A DNA stretch of 64,000 nucleotides from assembly GCF_036636695.1 (NCBI RefSeq), contig NZ_JAVWNW010000010.1; one strand, written 5' to 3'. The DNA comes from Anaerorhabdus sp036636695. Lineage in GTDB: Bacteria; Bacillota_I; Bacilli_A; Erysipelotrichales; Erysipelotrichaceae. A program made the position numbers and the translations under genes. The notes beneath the pieces are model-generated. The model was not told the origin of the DNA and ran no database searches. It saw only the letters and a program-made list of their open reading frames with translations. Below, one piece after another: positions 17,168 to 25,975 of the stretch (position 1 is the first letter of the stretch; every line of letters begins with the position of its first letter).

Positions 17168-17235
17168 CATGTAAATGTTATGAAAACGAGAAAAAAATAT
17201 TTTAATATGCTATAATAATAAACGAAGGTAAAATT

Positions 17236-18537
17236 ATGACGACAGTATCTGATATTACTACAATACAAGATAAATTTGCATCAGCACTTGACCGACGACA
17301 AGTTTGCTCTTTTGATATTGAATTCGTTGAAAATCAAACCTCTCCTCTTATTCATAGTGCGGCGAGGTTTTTATATTTTTTAGAGGGTAGTTGCATTTTT
17401 TCACTAAATGGAATTGATTATGATATCCGAAAAGATACGATGGTATCAGTGATGCCATGGGATATTACTGTTATTAAAAATGTAACTGAGCCATTAACAT
17501 TTCAAAAAATTGTTTATAATTCAGATTTCATTAATGGCTATTTAAGAACTCTCTATAATCCTAAAAATAGCCTTATCCATTTACATGAGGCAATTAAAGA
17601 CCATCCAATTCTCTATTGTGATCAAATAGAATCAGTATCATTACAAACGTGTATTAACCAACTTAAAGATGAACTTGGTGAAGAAAGTATGAACCCAGAT
17701 TACGATAGTTTACCAGAATTATCAGATGCATTTGTAACTAGTCTTTTGGTTTCTATGCTTGTATTATTCAATCGCTACATTAAAAATCATGAAGTGGTAG
17801 GAAAAGAAGACAATACTGAACTAGAATTGACAAACAAAATATTAAGATATATTAGTACTAATCTACAAAGTAAAATAACATTAGAAAAATTATCTAAGAT
17901 TTTCTATGTGAGTGAATCTACAATTGCTAAATACTTCCAAGAAAATATTGGATATTCTTTTTCAGAAATGATTAATGAAATTCGATTGTCAAAATCATAT
18001 GATTTATTACTATATTCCGATTTAAGTTTGAGTATTATTGCCCAAATCATTGGTTATACAGATGCATCACATTTTATCAAAGCATTTGTAACAAAGGTTG
18101 GATGTACGCCAAATGAATATCGCAAAAGTTATCAAACAGATGAAGAAATTTTGAAACGCAAAGAAAATGAAGTTATTTACAAAGTTTTGAATTATATTCA
18201 GGAAAATTTCTTGAATGACAAAATTAGTGGTGCAATTGTTTCTAAACGATTTGGTCTTACAATGATGGAATTAAATCATATTATGTTATTTCAAGTGGAG
18301 AAGACATTTGATGATTATGTAGACTGGTTAAGGGTATCTCGTGCATCAGAACTTTTGATTACAACAGACTTAGCTATTACTGATATTGCAATTGATGTAG
18401 GATACAATACAACAAAAACATTTACAAGAACATTTACAAATATCCGTAAAATGACTCCAGGAGCATTTAGGAAAAATGTTGATTTACAAACAGTAGATGG
18501 AGAAATTATCTATACAGCTAGAAAAGAAAATATTTAA
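17236..18537 (+). CDS. AraC-family regulator with two tandem HTH domains
   Basis: A 433-residue protein. The N-terminal part (about 1-150) resembles an AraC-type cupin sensing domain (RFLYFLEGSCIFSLNGIDYDI). An AraC DNA-binding domain spans about residues 199-297: LEKLSKIFYVSESTIAKYF, then IIAQIIGYTDASHFIKAF and GCTPNEYRK. A second complete one spans about 313-416: VSKRFGLTMMELNHIM, then ITDIAIDVGYNTTKTFTRTF and MTPGAFRK. Two domains in one chain are unusual, since AraC proteins normally carry one and dimerise. It lies alone downstream of the arc operon, has its own TATAAT promoter and a terminator, and may control the arc genes, which is an inference from position. Confidence 0.88.
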   Translation: MTTVSDITTIQDKFASALDRRQVCSFDIEFVENQTSPLIHSAARFLYFLEGSCIFSLNGIDYDIRKDTMVSVMPWDITVIKNVTEPLTFQKIVYNSDFINGYLRTLYNPKNSLIHLHEAIKDHPILYCDQIESVSLQTCINQLKDELGEESMNPDYDSLPELSDAFVTSLLVSMLVLFNRYIKNHEVVGKEDNTELELTNKILRYISTNLQSKITLEKLSKIFYVSESTIAKYFQENIGYSFSEMINEIRLSKSYDLLLYSDLSLSIIAQIIGYTDASHFIKAFVTKVGCTPNEYRKSYQTDEEILKRKENEVIYKVLNYIQENFLNDKISGAIVSKRFGLTMMELNHIMLFQVEKTFDDYVDWLRVSRASELLITTDLAITDIAIDVGYNTTKTFTRTFTNIRKMTPGAFRKNVDLQTVDGEIIYTARKENI

Positions 18538-18567
18538 AATGAGAGAATAATAGAACTCTCATTTTTT
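18536..18567 (+). terminator. Terminator after the AraC-type gene
   Basis: AAAATGAGAG (18536-18545) pairs with CTCTCATTTT (from 18556) and a T run follows; the stem begins inside the stop codon. Confidence 0.8.
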
Positions 18568-18676
18568 AGTTTTATAAGTGTAATATTGATAGAAAGTTAG
18601 ACAAAAAAATAAGAAGGGATTAGCTTTTAAAACATTTTTTCTTTGTAGCATGATATAATAACACCGAGGTGATTTC

Positions 18677-20968
18677 GTGGAAAAAGGATTAACACAAAAA
18701 GAGGTTCAAGAGCGAATCACAGCTGGCAAAATTAATACCCTTGAATCACGTATAACAAGAAGTTATAAAGATATTTTCTTTTCTAATATATTTACTTTTT
18801 TTAATTTAATTAATGTAATTTTATTTATTTTGATTTTAATGGTTAAATCATATAGAAATGGTTTATTCTTTTTTACGATACTTGCGAATACGGTGGTAGG
18901 TATTGTTCAAGAAATACGTTCCAAACAAACATTGGATAAACTAGCTATAGTAACTGTTAATAAAATTGATGTTATTAGAGATGGTATTGAAAGCCAAGTG
19001 CGTGTTGATGAAATTGTCCTAGATGATTGTGTGATTTTAAAAGAAGGTATGCAAATACCAAGTGATGCACTTGTTTTAGATGGAAAAATAGAAGCCAATG
19101 AGTCCTTGCTTACTGGGGAAAGTGTACCACAACTAAAAGAAGTGGGTTCATCTGTATTAAGTGGAAGTTTTGTAACTTCAGGTGAAGCGGTTTGTAAGGT
19201 AATCCATGTAGGTAAAGATAATTATGCACAAAAAATAGTAAGTGAAGCTAAGAAATATAAAACTCATCAATCAGAATTGAAGAAAAGTATAAATATTATT
19301 TTGAAAGTTATTAGTGTTCTCATTGTACCAGTGGGATTATTGTTATTTTATAATCAATATTATCGTCTTGAATCTACACTTCAGGTAGCAATAGTAAGAA
19401 CAGTGGCAGCGTTAGTTGGAATGATACCAGAAGGACTTGTATTTTTGACAAGTGTTGCTTTAGCAATCAGTGTTATTCGCTTAGCTAATCAAAAAACACT
19501 TGTTCAAGAATTGTATTGTGTTGAAACACTCGCACGTGTAGATGTTCTTTGTTTAGATAAAACAGGAACAATTACTGAAGGAAAAATGAAGGTAATTGAA
19601 AGTGAAAAATTCGAAGAATTTGATTTTGATAAAGTATTAGGAAACTATGTACGAATTTTTTCAAAAGGCAATGCAACCGCAACAGCATTAGCAGAAGCTT
19701 TTGAACAAAGAAATGATTTAGAAGTGATTAATAAAGAAGACTTTTCATCCGATAGAAAATATAGTGCTATTACTGTAAAGAATGAAGGTACATATTATTT
19801 AGGTGCAGCACAAATTTTATTTCCACAAAATAAAAAAGTTTTGGATAAGGCGAAAGAAGCTGCTGAAGAAGGCTATCGTGTCATAATTCTGGGAGTGAAT
19901 CGCAAAAATGATTCTTATCTTAATTGTATTCCTTTAGGTTTAATCAAGATTCAAGATTCTATTCGTAGTAATGCTAAAGATACTATTCGATATTTTTATG
20001 AACAAGATGTCGAATGTAAAGTAATATCAGGTGATGATCCTGTAACAGTAGCATCAATTGCAAAGCAAGTGGGAATTAAAAAAGCTGAATTTTGGGTAGA
20101 TGCATCAAAATTAAATGAAGATGAACTTCGTCAAGCAATTGTTGAAAAGAATATATTTGGTAGAGTTACACCTGGTCAGAAGAAAATTATGGTGGATGCA
20201 CTCCAAAAGGCTGGGCATACGGTAGCGATGACAGGTGATGGCGTAAATGATGTACAAGCATTGAAGAAAGCAGATGTTTCTATTGCGATGGCTTCAGGTA
20301 GTGATGCAACTAAGAATGTATCTAATATCGTTTTATTGGACTCAGATTTTAGTCATTTACCATTTGTTGTAAAAGAAGGAAGACGCGTTATTAATAATAT
20401 AAGAAGTGCTTCCAGTATGTTTTTAGTAAAAACTGGCTTTTCTGTAATGCTGGCAATTCTTACAATCATATTAGCTGATACTTATCCATTCCAACCAATA
20501 CAACTGACAGTAATTAGTATGTTTGCGGTAGGAATTCCAACATTTTTATTACAATTTGAACCAAGTTTTGGAAGAATAGATAAAAAGTTTTTACGCGTAG
20601 CATTTAGAAATGCATTGCCGGCAGCATTTATTATTGCAATGGCAATACTAACGGGAATTATTTTTTCGACAATCTTTAAGATTCCAGAAATAATGATATC
20701 ATCGTTTAATGCAATTCAAACTGGTATTTTATATACATCAACACTTTATTTTGTCTATACACCACTCACTAAATATCGCGTGTCAATAATCATTACAATG
20801 CAGGTATTATTAGGTGTTGCATTTATTGTTGCACAAAAGTTTATTGGAATTACCGCATTGAATGAATCGCTTGTAATATTTGTAATATGTTATACTGTTC
20901 TATCTTATTTTTTGATGAAGATATTGCGTGAACTTTTTGATAAAGCAGAGAATGCCCTTAAAAAATAA
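18677..20968 (+). CDS. Cation-translocating P-type ATPase (CtpE-like)
   Basis: The start is GTG 18677 after GAGGTGATTTC. The 763-residue protein has the P-type order: actuator motif SLLTGESVPQ (about residue 140), phosphorylation motif CLDKTGTITEG with Asp near residue 294, and the hinge VAMTGDGVNDVQALKKAD. Six to ten membrane helices include AALVGMIPEGLVFLTSVALA before the phosphorylation site. That PEGL segment lacks the CPx of heavy-metal pumps and resembles CtpE/Ca2+-type members. It lacks the long N-terminal region of the MgtA-type gene at 26 kb. The ion is not certain; calcium is possible. The stop codon lies within the terminator stem. Confidence 0.85.
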   Translation: MEKGLTQKEVQERITAGKINTLESRITRSYKDIFFSNIFTFFNLINVILFILILMVKSYRNGLFFFTILANTVVGIVQEIRSKQTLDKLAIVTVNKIDVIRDGIESQVRVDEIVLDDCVILKEGMQIPSDALVLDGKIEANESLLTGESVPQLKEVGSSVLSGSFVTSGEAVCKVIHVGKDNYAQKIVSEAKKYKTHQSELKKSINIILKVISVLIVPVGLLLFYNQYYRLESTLQVAIVRTVAALVGMIPEGLVFLTSVALAISVIRLANQKTLVQELYCVETLARVDVLCLDKTGTITEGKMKVIESEKFEEFDFDKVLGNYVRIFSKGNATATALAEAFEQRNDLEVINKEDFSSDRKYSAITVKNEGTYYLGAAQILFPQNKKVLDKAKEAAEEGYRVIILGVNRKNDSYLNCIPLGLIKIQDSIRSNAKDTIRYFYEQDVECKVISGDDPVTVASIAKQVGIKKAEFWVDASKLNEDELRQAIVEKNIFGRVTPGQKKIMVDALQKAGHTVAMTGDGVNDVQALKKADVSIAMASGSDATKNVSNIVLLDSDFSHLPFVVKEGRRVINNIRSASSMFLVKTGFSVMLAILTIILADTYPFQPIQLTVISMFAVGIPTFLLQFEPSFGRIDKKFLRVAFRNALPAAFIIAMAILTGIIFSTIFKIPEIMISSFNAIQTGILYTSTLYFVYTPLTKYRVSIIITMQVLLGVAFIVAQKFIGITALNESLVIFVICYTVLSYFLMKILRELFDKAENALKK

Positions 20969-20980
20969 GGGCATTTTTAA
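20951..20980 (+). terminator. Terminator overlapping the end of the P-type ATPase gene
   Basis: AATGCCCTTA (20951-20960) pairs with TAAGGGCATT (20966-20975), followed by T residues; the TAA of the gene is the first part of the second arm. Confidence 0.88.
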
Positions 20981-20982
20981 AT

Positions 20983-20999
20983 TTTACATAGATTTAACA
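20983..20999 (+). promoter_or_regulatory. Possible PhoP (Pho box) repeats before pstS
   Basis: TTTACA (20983-20988) and TTAACA (20994-20999) are direct repeats with an 11-bp period, matching the TTWACA-type PhoP half-sites of Bacillota. They lie about 75 bp before the pstS start. Only two half-sites are seen, so the call is tentative. Confidence 0.45.
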
Positions 21000-21073
21000 T
21001 TTATAGCATCTAAATTTAATAATACTTTCTTAATCTATACATGTACCAAGTCGGTATCTGGAGGGAAAGACAA

Positions 21074-22015
21074 ATGAAAAAAATATTAAGCTTAATTTTA
21101 GCAAGTATGTTAATTGCAGGTTGCTCATCAGCACCAGCAAATACAGAAGGAACTGCAACACCAACAGCAGCGACAACAGGTGGGTCAACAATCAATGTTT
21201 ACACACGTGATAGTAGCAGTGGAACTCGCGAAGCTTTCCAAAGCGCTATTGGTCTTGAAGAACTAACTGCAAATGCAATTGAAGTATCATCAAATGGTGA
21301 TATGGCTACAAAAGTTGGAGCAGATGTAAATGGTATTGGTTATGTATCATTATCAACAGATTTTGAAGCTAGTGGATTAACACCACTTAATTATGAAGGT
21401 GTTACACCAACTGTTGAAACAGTACTTGATGGAACATATTCAATGCAACGTCCATTTGCTTATGTTACTCGTGCAGCAGGTGACTTTGGATCAGATGAAA
21501 AAGAACAATTAGTTGCAGCATTCATCGATTTTATTACTAATTCTACTGAAGGTATGGCAGTTGTTGAAAGTCAACATGGTATCGTAGATGCAACTAAAGG
21601 CACACCATGGGCTGAACTAGCTAAAAATCATCCAATAGTAGCACAAGATAATTCAGGTATTACACTTGTAACAGCTGGATCTACATCAGTATCAAAAACA
21701 CTTCAAGCAGCATTAGAAGCGTTCCAACCAATGGCAGGTAACTTCCAATTCACAATGAATCAAACAGGTTCAGGTGATGGTTACAAACGTGTATTAGGTG
21801 AAGAAAAAGATGGTGCAAACGCTGCTGATATCGGATTTGCTTCAAGAAACTTCAAAGCTGAAGAAGATGTTACTACTTCAATGGCAAGCGGAGTATACTG
21901 TATTGATGCAGTAGTTGCAGTAGTAAATAAAGCTAATTCTTTAACAGATATTACAGCTGCTCAATTAAATGACATTTTTTCAGGAAATGTAACTGATTAC
22001 AGCGCAATTAAGTAG
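21074..22015 (+). CDS. pstS: Phosphate-binding lipoprotein PstS, circularly permuted
   Basis: The start is ATG 21074 after GGAGGGAAAGACAA. The 313-residue product has a lipoprotein signal (KKILSLILASMLIAGCSS) and a Thr/Ala/Gly linker. The PstS motifs are all present but in swapped order. The half that is normally C-terminal comes first: VYTRDSSSGTREAF near residue 42, then NGIGYVSL and AAFIDFITNSTEGM. The normally N-terminal half follows: LVTAGSTSVSKTL near residue 198, TGSGDGYKRV, ADIGFASR and VVNKANSLTDITAAQLNDIFSG, ending VTDYSAIK. It binds phosphate outside the membrane for PstCAB, which follow 6 bp later. Confidence 0.88.
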   Translation: MKKILSLILASMLIAGCSSAPANTEGTATPTAATTGGSTINVYTRDSSSGTREAFQSAIGLEELTANAIEVSSNGDMATKVGADVNGIGYVSLSTDFEASGLTPLNYEGVTPTVETVLDGTYSMQRPFAYVTRAAGDFGSDEKEQLVAAFIDFITNSTEGMAVVESQHGIVDATKGTPWAELAKNHPIVAQDNSGITLVTAGSTSVSKTLQAALEAFQPMAGNFQFTMNQTGSGDGYKRVLGEEKDGANAADIGFASRNFKAEEDVTTSMASGVYCIDAVVAVVNKANSLTDITAAQLNDIFSGNVTDYSAIK

Positions 22016-22021
22016 GTCAGT

Positions 22022-22942
22022 ATGGAAACAAATAAGAAGTATATCAAGAAAAACAAAACTCTTGATTCCATTTATAAATACTTCTTTATGGCGATGGCTG
22101 TGCTTTCAAGCAGCTTCATAATACTATTAGTTCTCTTTGTTTTCACAAAGGGAATTTCGCCATTTTTAAGTGGATATGAATATGGACAAGTAAATTTGTT
22201 CGATTTCCTATTTGGATTGACATATCGTCAAGATAAAGGGATTTATGGGGTAGGGTTTATTGTTATTAACACATTTGTAAGTGCTTTTGCAGCATTGCTG
22301 ATTTCTTTCCCGATATCAGTATTAACCGCCTTATTTATAGCAAAAATAGCACCTAAACGATTAAGTAAATTTATGCAAACAGTTGTTGAATTACTTGCGA
22401 GTATTCCAAGTATTGTTTATGGGGTATTTGCGAGTGGTCTTATTACCGCATTTGTTCGCCAAATTGCATCTTTCTTTGGTGTTACAACCGCCGGAGGATC
22501 CAGCTTATTGGCTGTTGTTCTCTTGCTTGCAATTATGATATTTCCAACAATTGCCTCTTTATCAATCACAGCAATCCAAGCTGTAGATAAAGACTTAGAA
22601 CAAGCTTCACTTGCATTAGGTGCAACTAAAACTCAAACAAACTTTAAAATTGTATTAATAGCTGCAAAGTCAGGTATTTTTGCAGGAGCAATCCTAGGAA
22701 TTGGCCGTGCTTTTGGGGAAGCGACAGCAGTAGCGATGGTTGCCGGAAATAAATTATTTGGACCAACATTTAATCCTTTTGATATCACAAGAACACTGAC
22801 AACAACAATGTTGGCTGGTTTGAAAGAAACAACAGGCTTAGACTATGACATTCGTTTCTCAGTTGGACTTGTATTGATGGTTGTCATCTTTGCAAGTAAC
22901 TATATTCTTAATCTTGTGAAACGGAAAGTAGGTAATATGTAA
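22022..22942 (+). CDS. pstC: Phosphate ABC transporter permease PstC
   Basis: A 306-residue permease with six membrane helices and a basic N-terminus. The conserved ELLASIPSIVYGVFASG segment and the EAA-type coupling loop EQASLALGATKTQTNFKIVL, then GIGRAFGEATAVAMVAGN, are typical of PstC. The ATG is 6 bp after pstS and its stop overlaps the pstA start (TAATG), so translation is coupled. It forms half of the phosphate channel. Confidence 0.94.
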   Translation: METNKKYIKKNKTLDSIYKYFFMAMAVLSSSFIILLVLFVFTKGISPFLSGYEYGQVNLFDFLFGLTYRQDKGIYGVGFIVINTFVSAFAALLISFPISVLTALFIAKIAPKRLSKFMQTVVELLASIPSIVYGVFASGLITAFVRQIASFFGVTTAGGSSLLAVVLLLAIMIFPTIASLSITAIQAVDKDLEQASLALGATKTQTNFKIVLIAAKSGIFAGAILGIGRAFGEATAVAMVAGNKLFGPTFNPFDITRTLTTTMLAGLKETTGLDYDIRFSVGLVLMVVIFASNYILNLVKRKVGNM

Positions 22943-24150
22943 TGAAAAAGAAAGTAAAAGCAAAAGATACATTTTTGAATTCAATTACCTATTTTGCAAG
23001 TGGTGTTAGTGTACTTGTATTAGGAGCTGTATTATGGTTTTTATTCTCACAAGGATTTTCTACACTAAACTGGGATCTCATAAAAAATAATTATTGGAGC
23101 CAAAATTTACTTGGTAATGTTGAAAAACAAGCAGGTGATTATCCATTAACCCAAGAAGTTGAAGGTGTTTATTCTATTGAATGGGGAATAGCACTTAAAG
23201 ATAGCGTAAATGCACAAAAAGAAAAAGTATTAGAAGTTACATATATTCATCCTGATTCACCACTTAAAACAATGACAAGTGCTGTTGCAGGACAAAACAA
23301 TCGTGAAATTACATTAGAAACGGGATACTCTGTTCAAAAAATTGATATTATAACCGCAGATGGAACCGCGACTTTCACAGGAAAGATTATGTCACAAGAT
23401 GCTGCGACGGTAATTGCAAATATTGATGGAGCACAATCGATTACTAGTATGTATTTTAAAACACTTGGTGGAGGTATCCGCAGTAGTTTAATTACAACAT
23501 TATACTTAATAGTAATTTCTCTACTTATTGCTCTGCCGATAGGAGTATCGAGTGCAATTTATCTACATGAATATGCATCAAAAAATAAATTTAATAAATT
23601 AATTCGCCAAGGAATCGAAACACTAACAGGAGTTCCAAGTATTGTTTACGGTTTAATGGGTGTTACAGTATTATTTCCAATTACACAATTATTAGGAGCA
23701 ACAACAACAAGTATTTTGCTTGGTGGACTCACAATGTCAATCATTCTATTACCAACAATTATTAAATCGACTGAAGAAGCATTAATCGTTGTTCCACAAA
23801 GCTTACGAGATGGAAGTTTATCATTAGGAGCAACTAAGTCACAAACAATATTTAAAGTAGTATTGCCTTGTGCAATTAATGGTATTCTTACTGGTATATT
23901 ATTATCGATAGGACGAGTAATCGGAGAATCTGCAGCACTTATCTATACAATGGGAACATTTATCAATGACTCTCCAACACTACTTAGTCAAGGTACATCA
24001 TTATCAGTAATGATTTGGTCATTTATGTCAGGTGAACAACCTAATTTCCAATTAGCAAGTGCAATTTCAATTATCATATTAATTATTGTATTAGTCTTGA
24101 ATTTCGTCGTTAAAGCAATCGCGAAGAGATTTACGAAGAAATTCGCGTAG
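22942..24150 (+). CDS. pstA: Phosphate ABC transporter permease PstA with large extracytoplasmic insert
   Basis: A 402-residue protein, about 110 residues longer than a usual PstA. After TM1 (about 14-38) a hydrophilic region of about 110-120 residues (roughly 40-165) precedes TM2. It contains TYIHPDSPLKTMTSAVAG and faintly resembles a PDZ or beta-rich domain; topology places it outside the cell. The rest is a normal permease: LTGVPSIVYGLMGVTVLFP and the coupling loop DGSLSLGATKSQTIFKVVLP. The extra region might meet the permuted PstS of the same operon, which is speculation. It overlaps pstC by one base. Confidence 0.9.
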   Translation: MKKKVKAKDTFLNSITYFASGVSVLVLGAVLWFLFSQGFSTLNWDLIKNNYWSQNLLGNVEKQAGDYPLTQEVEGVYSIEWGIALKDSVNAQKEKVLEVTYIHPDSPLKTMTSAVAGQNNREITLETGYSVQKIDIITADGTATFTGKIMSQDAATVIANIDGAQSITSMYFKTLGGGIRSSLITTLYLIVISLLIALPIGVSSAIYLHEYASKNKFNKLIRQGIETLTGVPSIVYGLMGVTVLFPITQLLGATTTSILLGGLTMSIILLPTIIKSTEEALIVVPQSLRDGSLSLGATKSQTIFKVVLPCAINGILTGILLSIGRVIGESAALIYTMGTFINDSPTLLSQGTSLSVMIWSFMSGEQPNFQLASAISIIILIIVLVLNFVVKAIAKRFTKKFA

Positions 24151-24161
24151 GAAGGGATATT

Positions 24162-24917
24162 ATGGAAACATGTTTTAAAGTAAAAGATTTGAATTTATAC
24201 TATGGTGAAAAACAAGCGCTAAAGAAGATTCAAATGAATATTTATAAAAATAAAGTAACAGCGTTTATTGGACCATCAGGATGTGGTAAGTCAACATTTC
24301 TACGTTGTCTAAACAGAATGAATGATTTAATTGAAGGATGCAAAATTGATGGCTTAATTGATAAAGATGGCATTGATATTTACTCTTCTAAAACTGATAT
24401 TGTAGATTTACGTACTAAGGTTGGTATGGTATTCCAAAAACCAAATCCATTTCCAATGAGCATCTTTGATAATGTTGCCTATGGGCCACGTTGCCAAGGA
24501 TTGAAAGATAAAAAGAAATTAGATGAAATTGTAGTTAAATCACTTAAACAAGCAGCTTTGTATGATGAAGTAAGTGACCGTCTACATGAGTCAGCATTAG
24601 GTTTATCGGGTGGGCAACAACAACGTTTATGTATTGCACGTTGTATTGCGATGGAGCCAGAGGTCATTTTAATGGATGAACCTACTTCAGCACTAGATCC
24701 AATTGCGACTGCTAAGATTGAAGAACTTATTGAACAGTTAAAAGAAAAGTATACAATTATTATTGTTACACACAGTATGCAACAAGCATCACGTATCAGT
24801 GATTACACCGCATTTTTCTTACTTGGAGAAGTGATTGAATTTGATAACACTAAAACAATTTTCAGTACACCAACCGATAAAAGAACAGAAGACTATATAA
24901 CAGGGAGATTCGGATAA
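24162..24917 (+). CDS. pstB: Phosphate ABC transporter ATP-binding protein PstB
   Basis: A 251-residue ATPase: Walker A GPSGCGKST, the PstB-typical FLRCLNRMNDLI after it, Q-loop VFQKPNPFPMSIFDNVAYG, signature LSGGQQQRLCIARC, Walker B VILMDEPTSALDP, and switch THSMQQASRISD. It powers phosphate import through PstCA. AGGAAGGGATATT precedes the ATG, and its stop overlaps phoU (TAATG). Confidence 0.97.
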   Translation: METCFKVKDLNLYYGEKQALKKIQMNIYKNKVTAFIGPSGCGKSTFLRCLNRMNDLIEGCKIDGLIDKDGIDIYSSKTDIVDLRTKVGMVFQKPNPFPMSIFDNVAYGPRCQGLKDKKKLDEIVVKSLKQAALYDEVSDRLHESALGLSGGQQQRLCIARCIAMEPEVILMDEPTSALDPIATAKIEELIEQLKEKYTIIIVTHSMQQASRISDYTAFFLLGEVIEFDNTKTIFSTPTDKRTEDYITGRFG

Positions 24918-25558
24918 TGATTAAACTAGATGATAAATGTAACAGAATTAAAGAATGTGTTATGCAAATGTCTAAACGTGTTGAAGATATGTATTCACTA
25001 GCTCTGGATATTATTGAAACAGGAGATAAAGATATTGCTTTAAAAGTTATCGAAATGGATGGGTTTGTAAATAGTGCAGAGGAAGAAATCAATGATTTAG
25101 CGATTGAAGCTTTAGCATTACTTTCACCTGTTGCCAGTGACTTAAGAAAAGTAATTGCAGGTATCAAAATTTCATCTGATTTAGAACGTATTGGAGACTA
25201 TGCAAAAAGTATTGCTGGATTCGTGGTACGTGATGGAAAACTTGATCCAGAACTTGCGAAAAAAGCTAGAGAACTTGGTGATGCTTTCTTAACAATGATT
25301 GATCATGCAATGGATAGCTACAGCAAATCTGATGCAGTGTGGGCAATGAGCATCCCAGAAGAAGATCTTCAAATAGATCGTATTTTTGATGAAATATTAA
25401 AAATACTTCAAGATCGTATTCAAAAACAAGAAATGGTTGAAGATATAATTCCAATCATGGGTATGTTAAGAAATTTAAAGCGTGCTGGTGAGCATACAAA
25501 AAACATTTGTGAACACACAATATTTGAAGTAAAGGGTCAACATATCGAATTTAATTAG
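24917..25558 (+). CDS. phoU: Phosphate signalling/regulatory protein PhoU
   Basis: A 213-residue, all-helical protein made of two three-helix PhoU repeats. ISSDLERIGDYAKSIAGF in the first repeat and LRNLKRAGEHTKNICEHTIF in the second carry the acidic metal-binding patches (E/DxxxD). PhoU restrains Pst uptake and dampens PhoR kinase when phosphate is ample. It is coupled to pstB by a one-base overlap and ends the pst operon; no clear terminator separates it from the M-box promoter. Confidence 0.95.
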   Translation: MIKLDDKCNRIKECVMQMSKRVEDMYSLALDIIETGDKDIALKVIEMDGFVNSAEEEINDLAIEALALLSPVASDLRKVIAGIKISSDLERIGDYAKSIAGFVVRDGKLDPELAKKARELGDAFLTMIDHAMDSYSKSDAVWAMSIPEEDLQIDRIFDEILKILQDRIQKQEMVEDIIPIMGMLRNLKRAGEHTKNICEHTIFEVKGQHIEFN

Positions 25559-25566
25559 TATATGAT

Positions 25567-25595
25567 TTGACAAGTACGTGAATAAGTTATATAAA
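25567..25595 (+). promoter_or_regulatory. Promoter of the M-box/mgtA transcript
   Basis: TTGACA (25567-25572), a 17-bp spacer and TATAAA (25590-25595), placed directly before the riboswitch. Confidence 0.75.
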
Positions 25596-25599
25596 GAAA

Positions 25600-25800
25600 G
25601 TGTATCGGTAGGTGAGGCTACCTTAGGGATACGGATTGCTGCCGCGGAGCTGTGGAGACACAGTGAGAAGGTTAACAGTCTATGTCGAATTCAAGGCATA
25701 GAATAACGCAATTACATTGCCCTAAGGAGTTAAAGCTTGAATGGTAATGTACTTTTTGATTTCAATGAGTCCTTATCGTTATCCGATAGGGACTTTTTTA
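25600..25800 (+). ncRNA. M-box (ykoK-type) magnesium riboswitch
   Basis: The conserved core GGTAGGTGAGGCTACC (25607-25622), GGGATACGGATTGCTGCCGCGG (25627-25648) and the closing GCCCTAAGGAGTTAAAGCTT near 25718-25738 match the ykoK leader. The expression platform ends in a strong terminator: AGTCCTTATCG (25768-25778), loop TTATC, CGATAGGGACT (25784-25794), then T residues. High Mg2+ should fold the aptamer and allow termination; low Mg2+ lets transcription reach the Mg2+ transporter. The call agrees with the gene downstream. Confidence 0.93.
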
Positions 25801-25819
25801 CATAAAGGAGGTGGTTGAT

Positions 25820-25927
25820 ATGAGTAAACCGGATAGTTGTAATAGTGATCAGCAGAGGCAAAAAGTCATGTGTTTTATATACCTAGTTTTCAGTCAACCA
25901 TCTTTTGAATTACTGTCTGAATTTTAA
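25820..25927 (+). CDS. Small ORF (35 codons) between the M-box and mgtA
   Basis: AAAGGAGGTGGTTGAT, a strong ribosome-binding site, precedes an ATG at 25820. The 35-residue product begins MSKPDSCNSDQQRQK and has a hydrophobic middle (VMCFIYLVF) before a short tail. It lies after the riboswitch terminator and 48 bp before mgtA, so it would be translated only when the riboswitch is open. TGGTTGA (25812-25818) in its ribosome site is complementary to TCAACCA (25894-25900) within the frame, so a hairpin may control it. No family is recognised; a MgtL-like leader or a small membrane peptide are options. Confidence 0.5.
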   Translation: MSKPDSCNSDQQRQKVMCFIYLVFSQPSFELLSEF

Positions 25928-25975
25928 TTTATAATTCCATTGACGATGCCTCTTGAAAAAGAGGAGGATAAAAAA

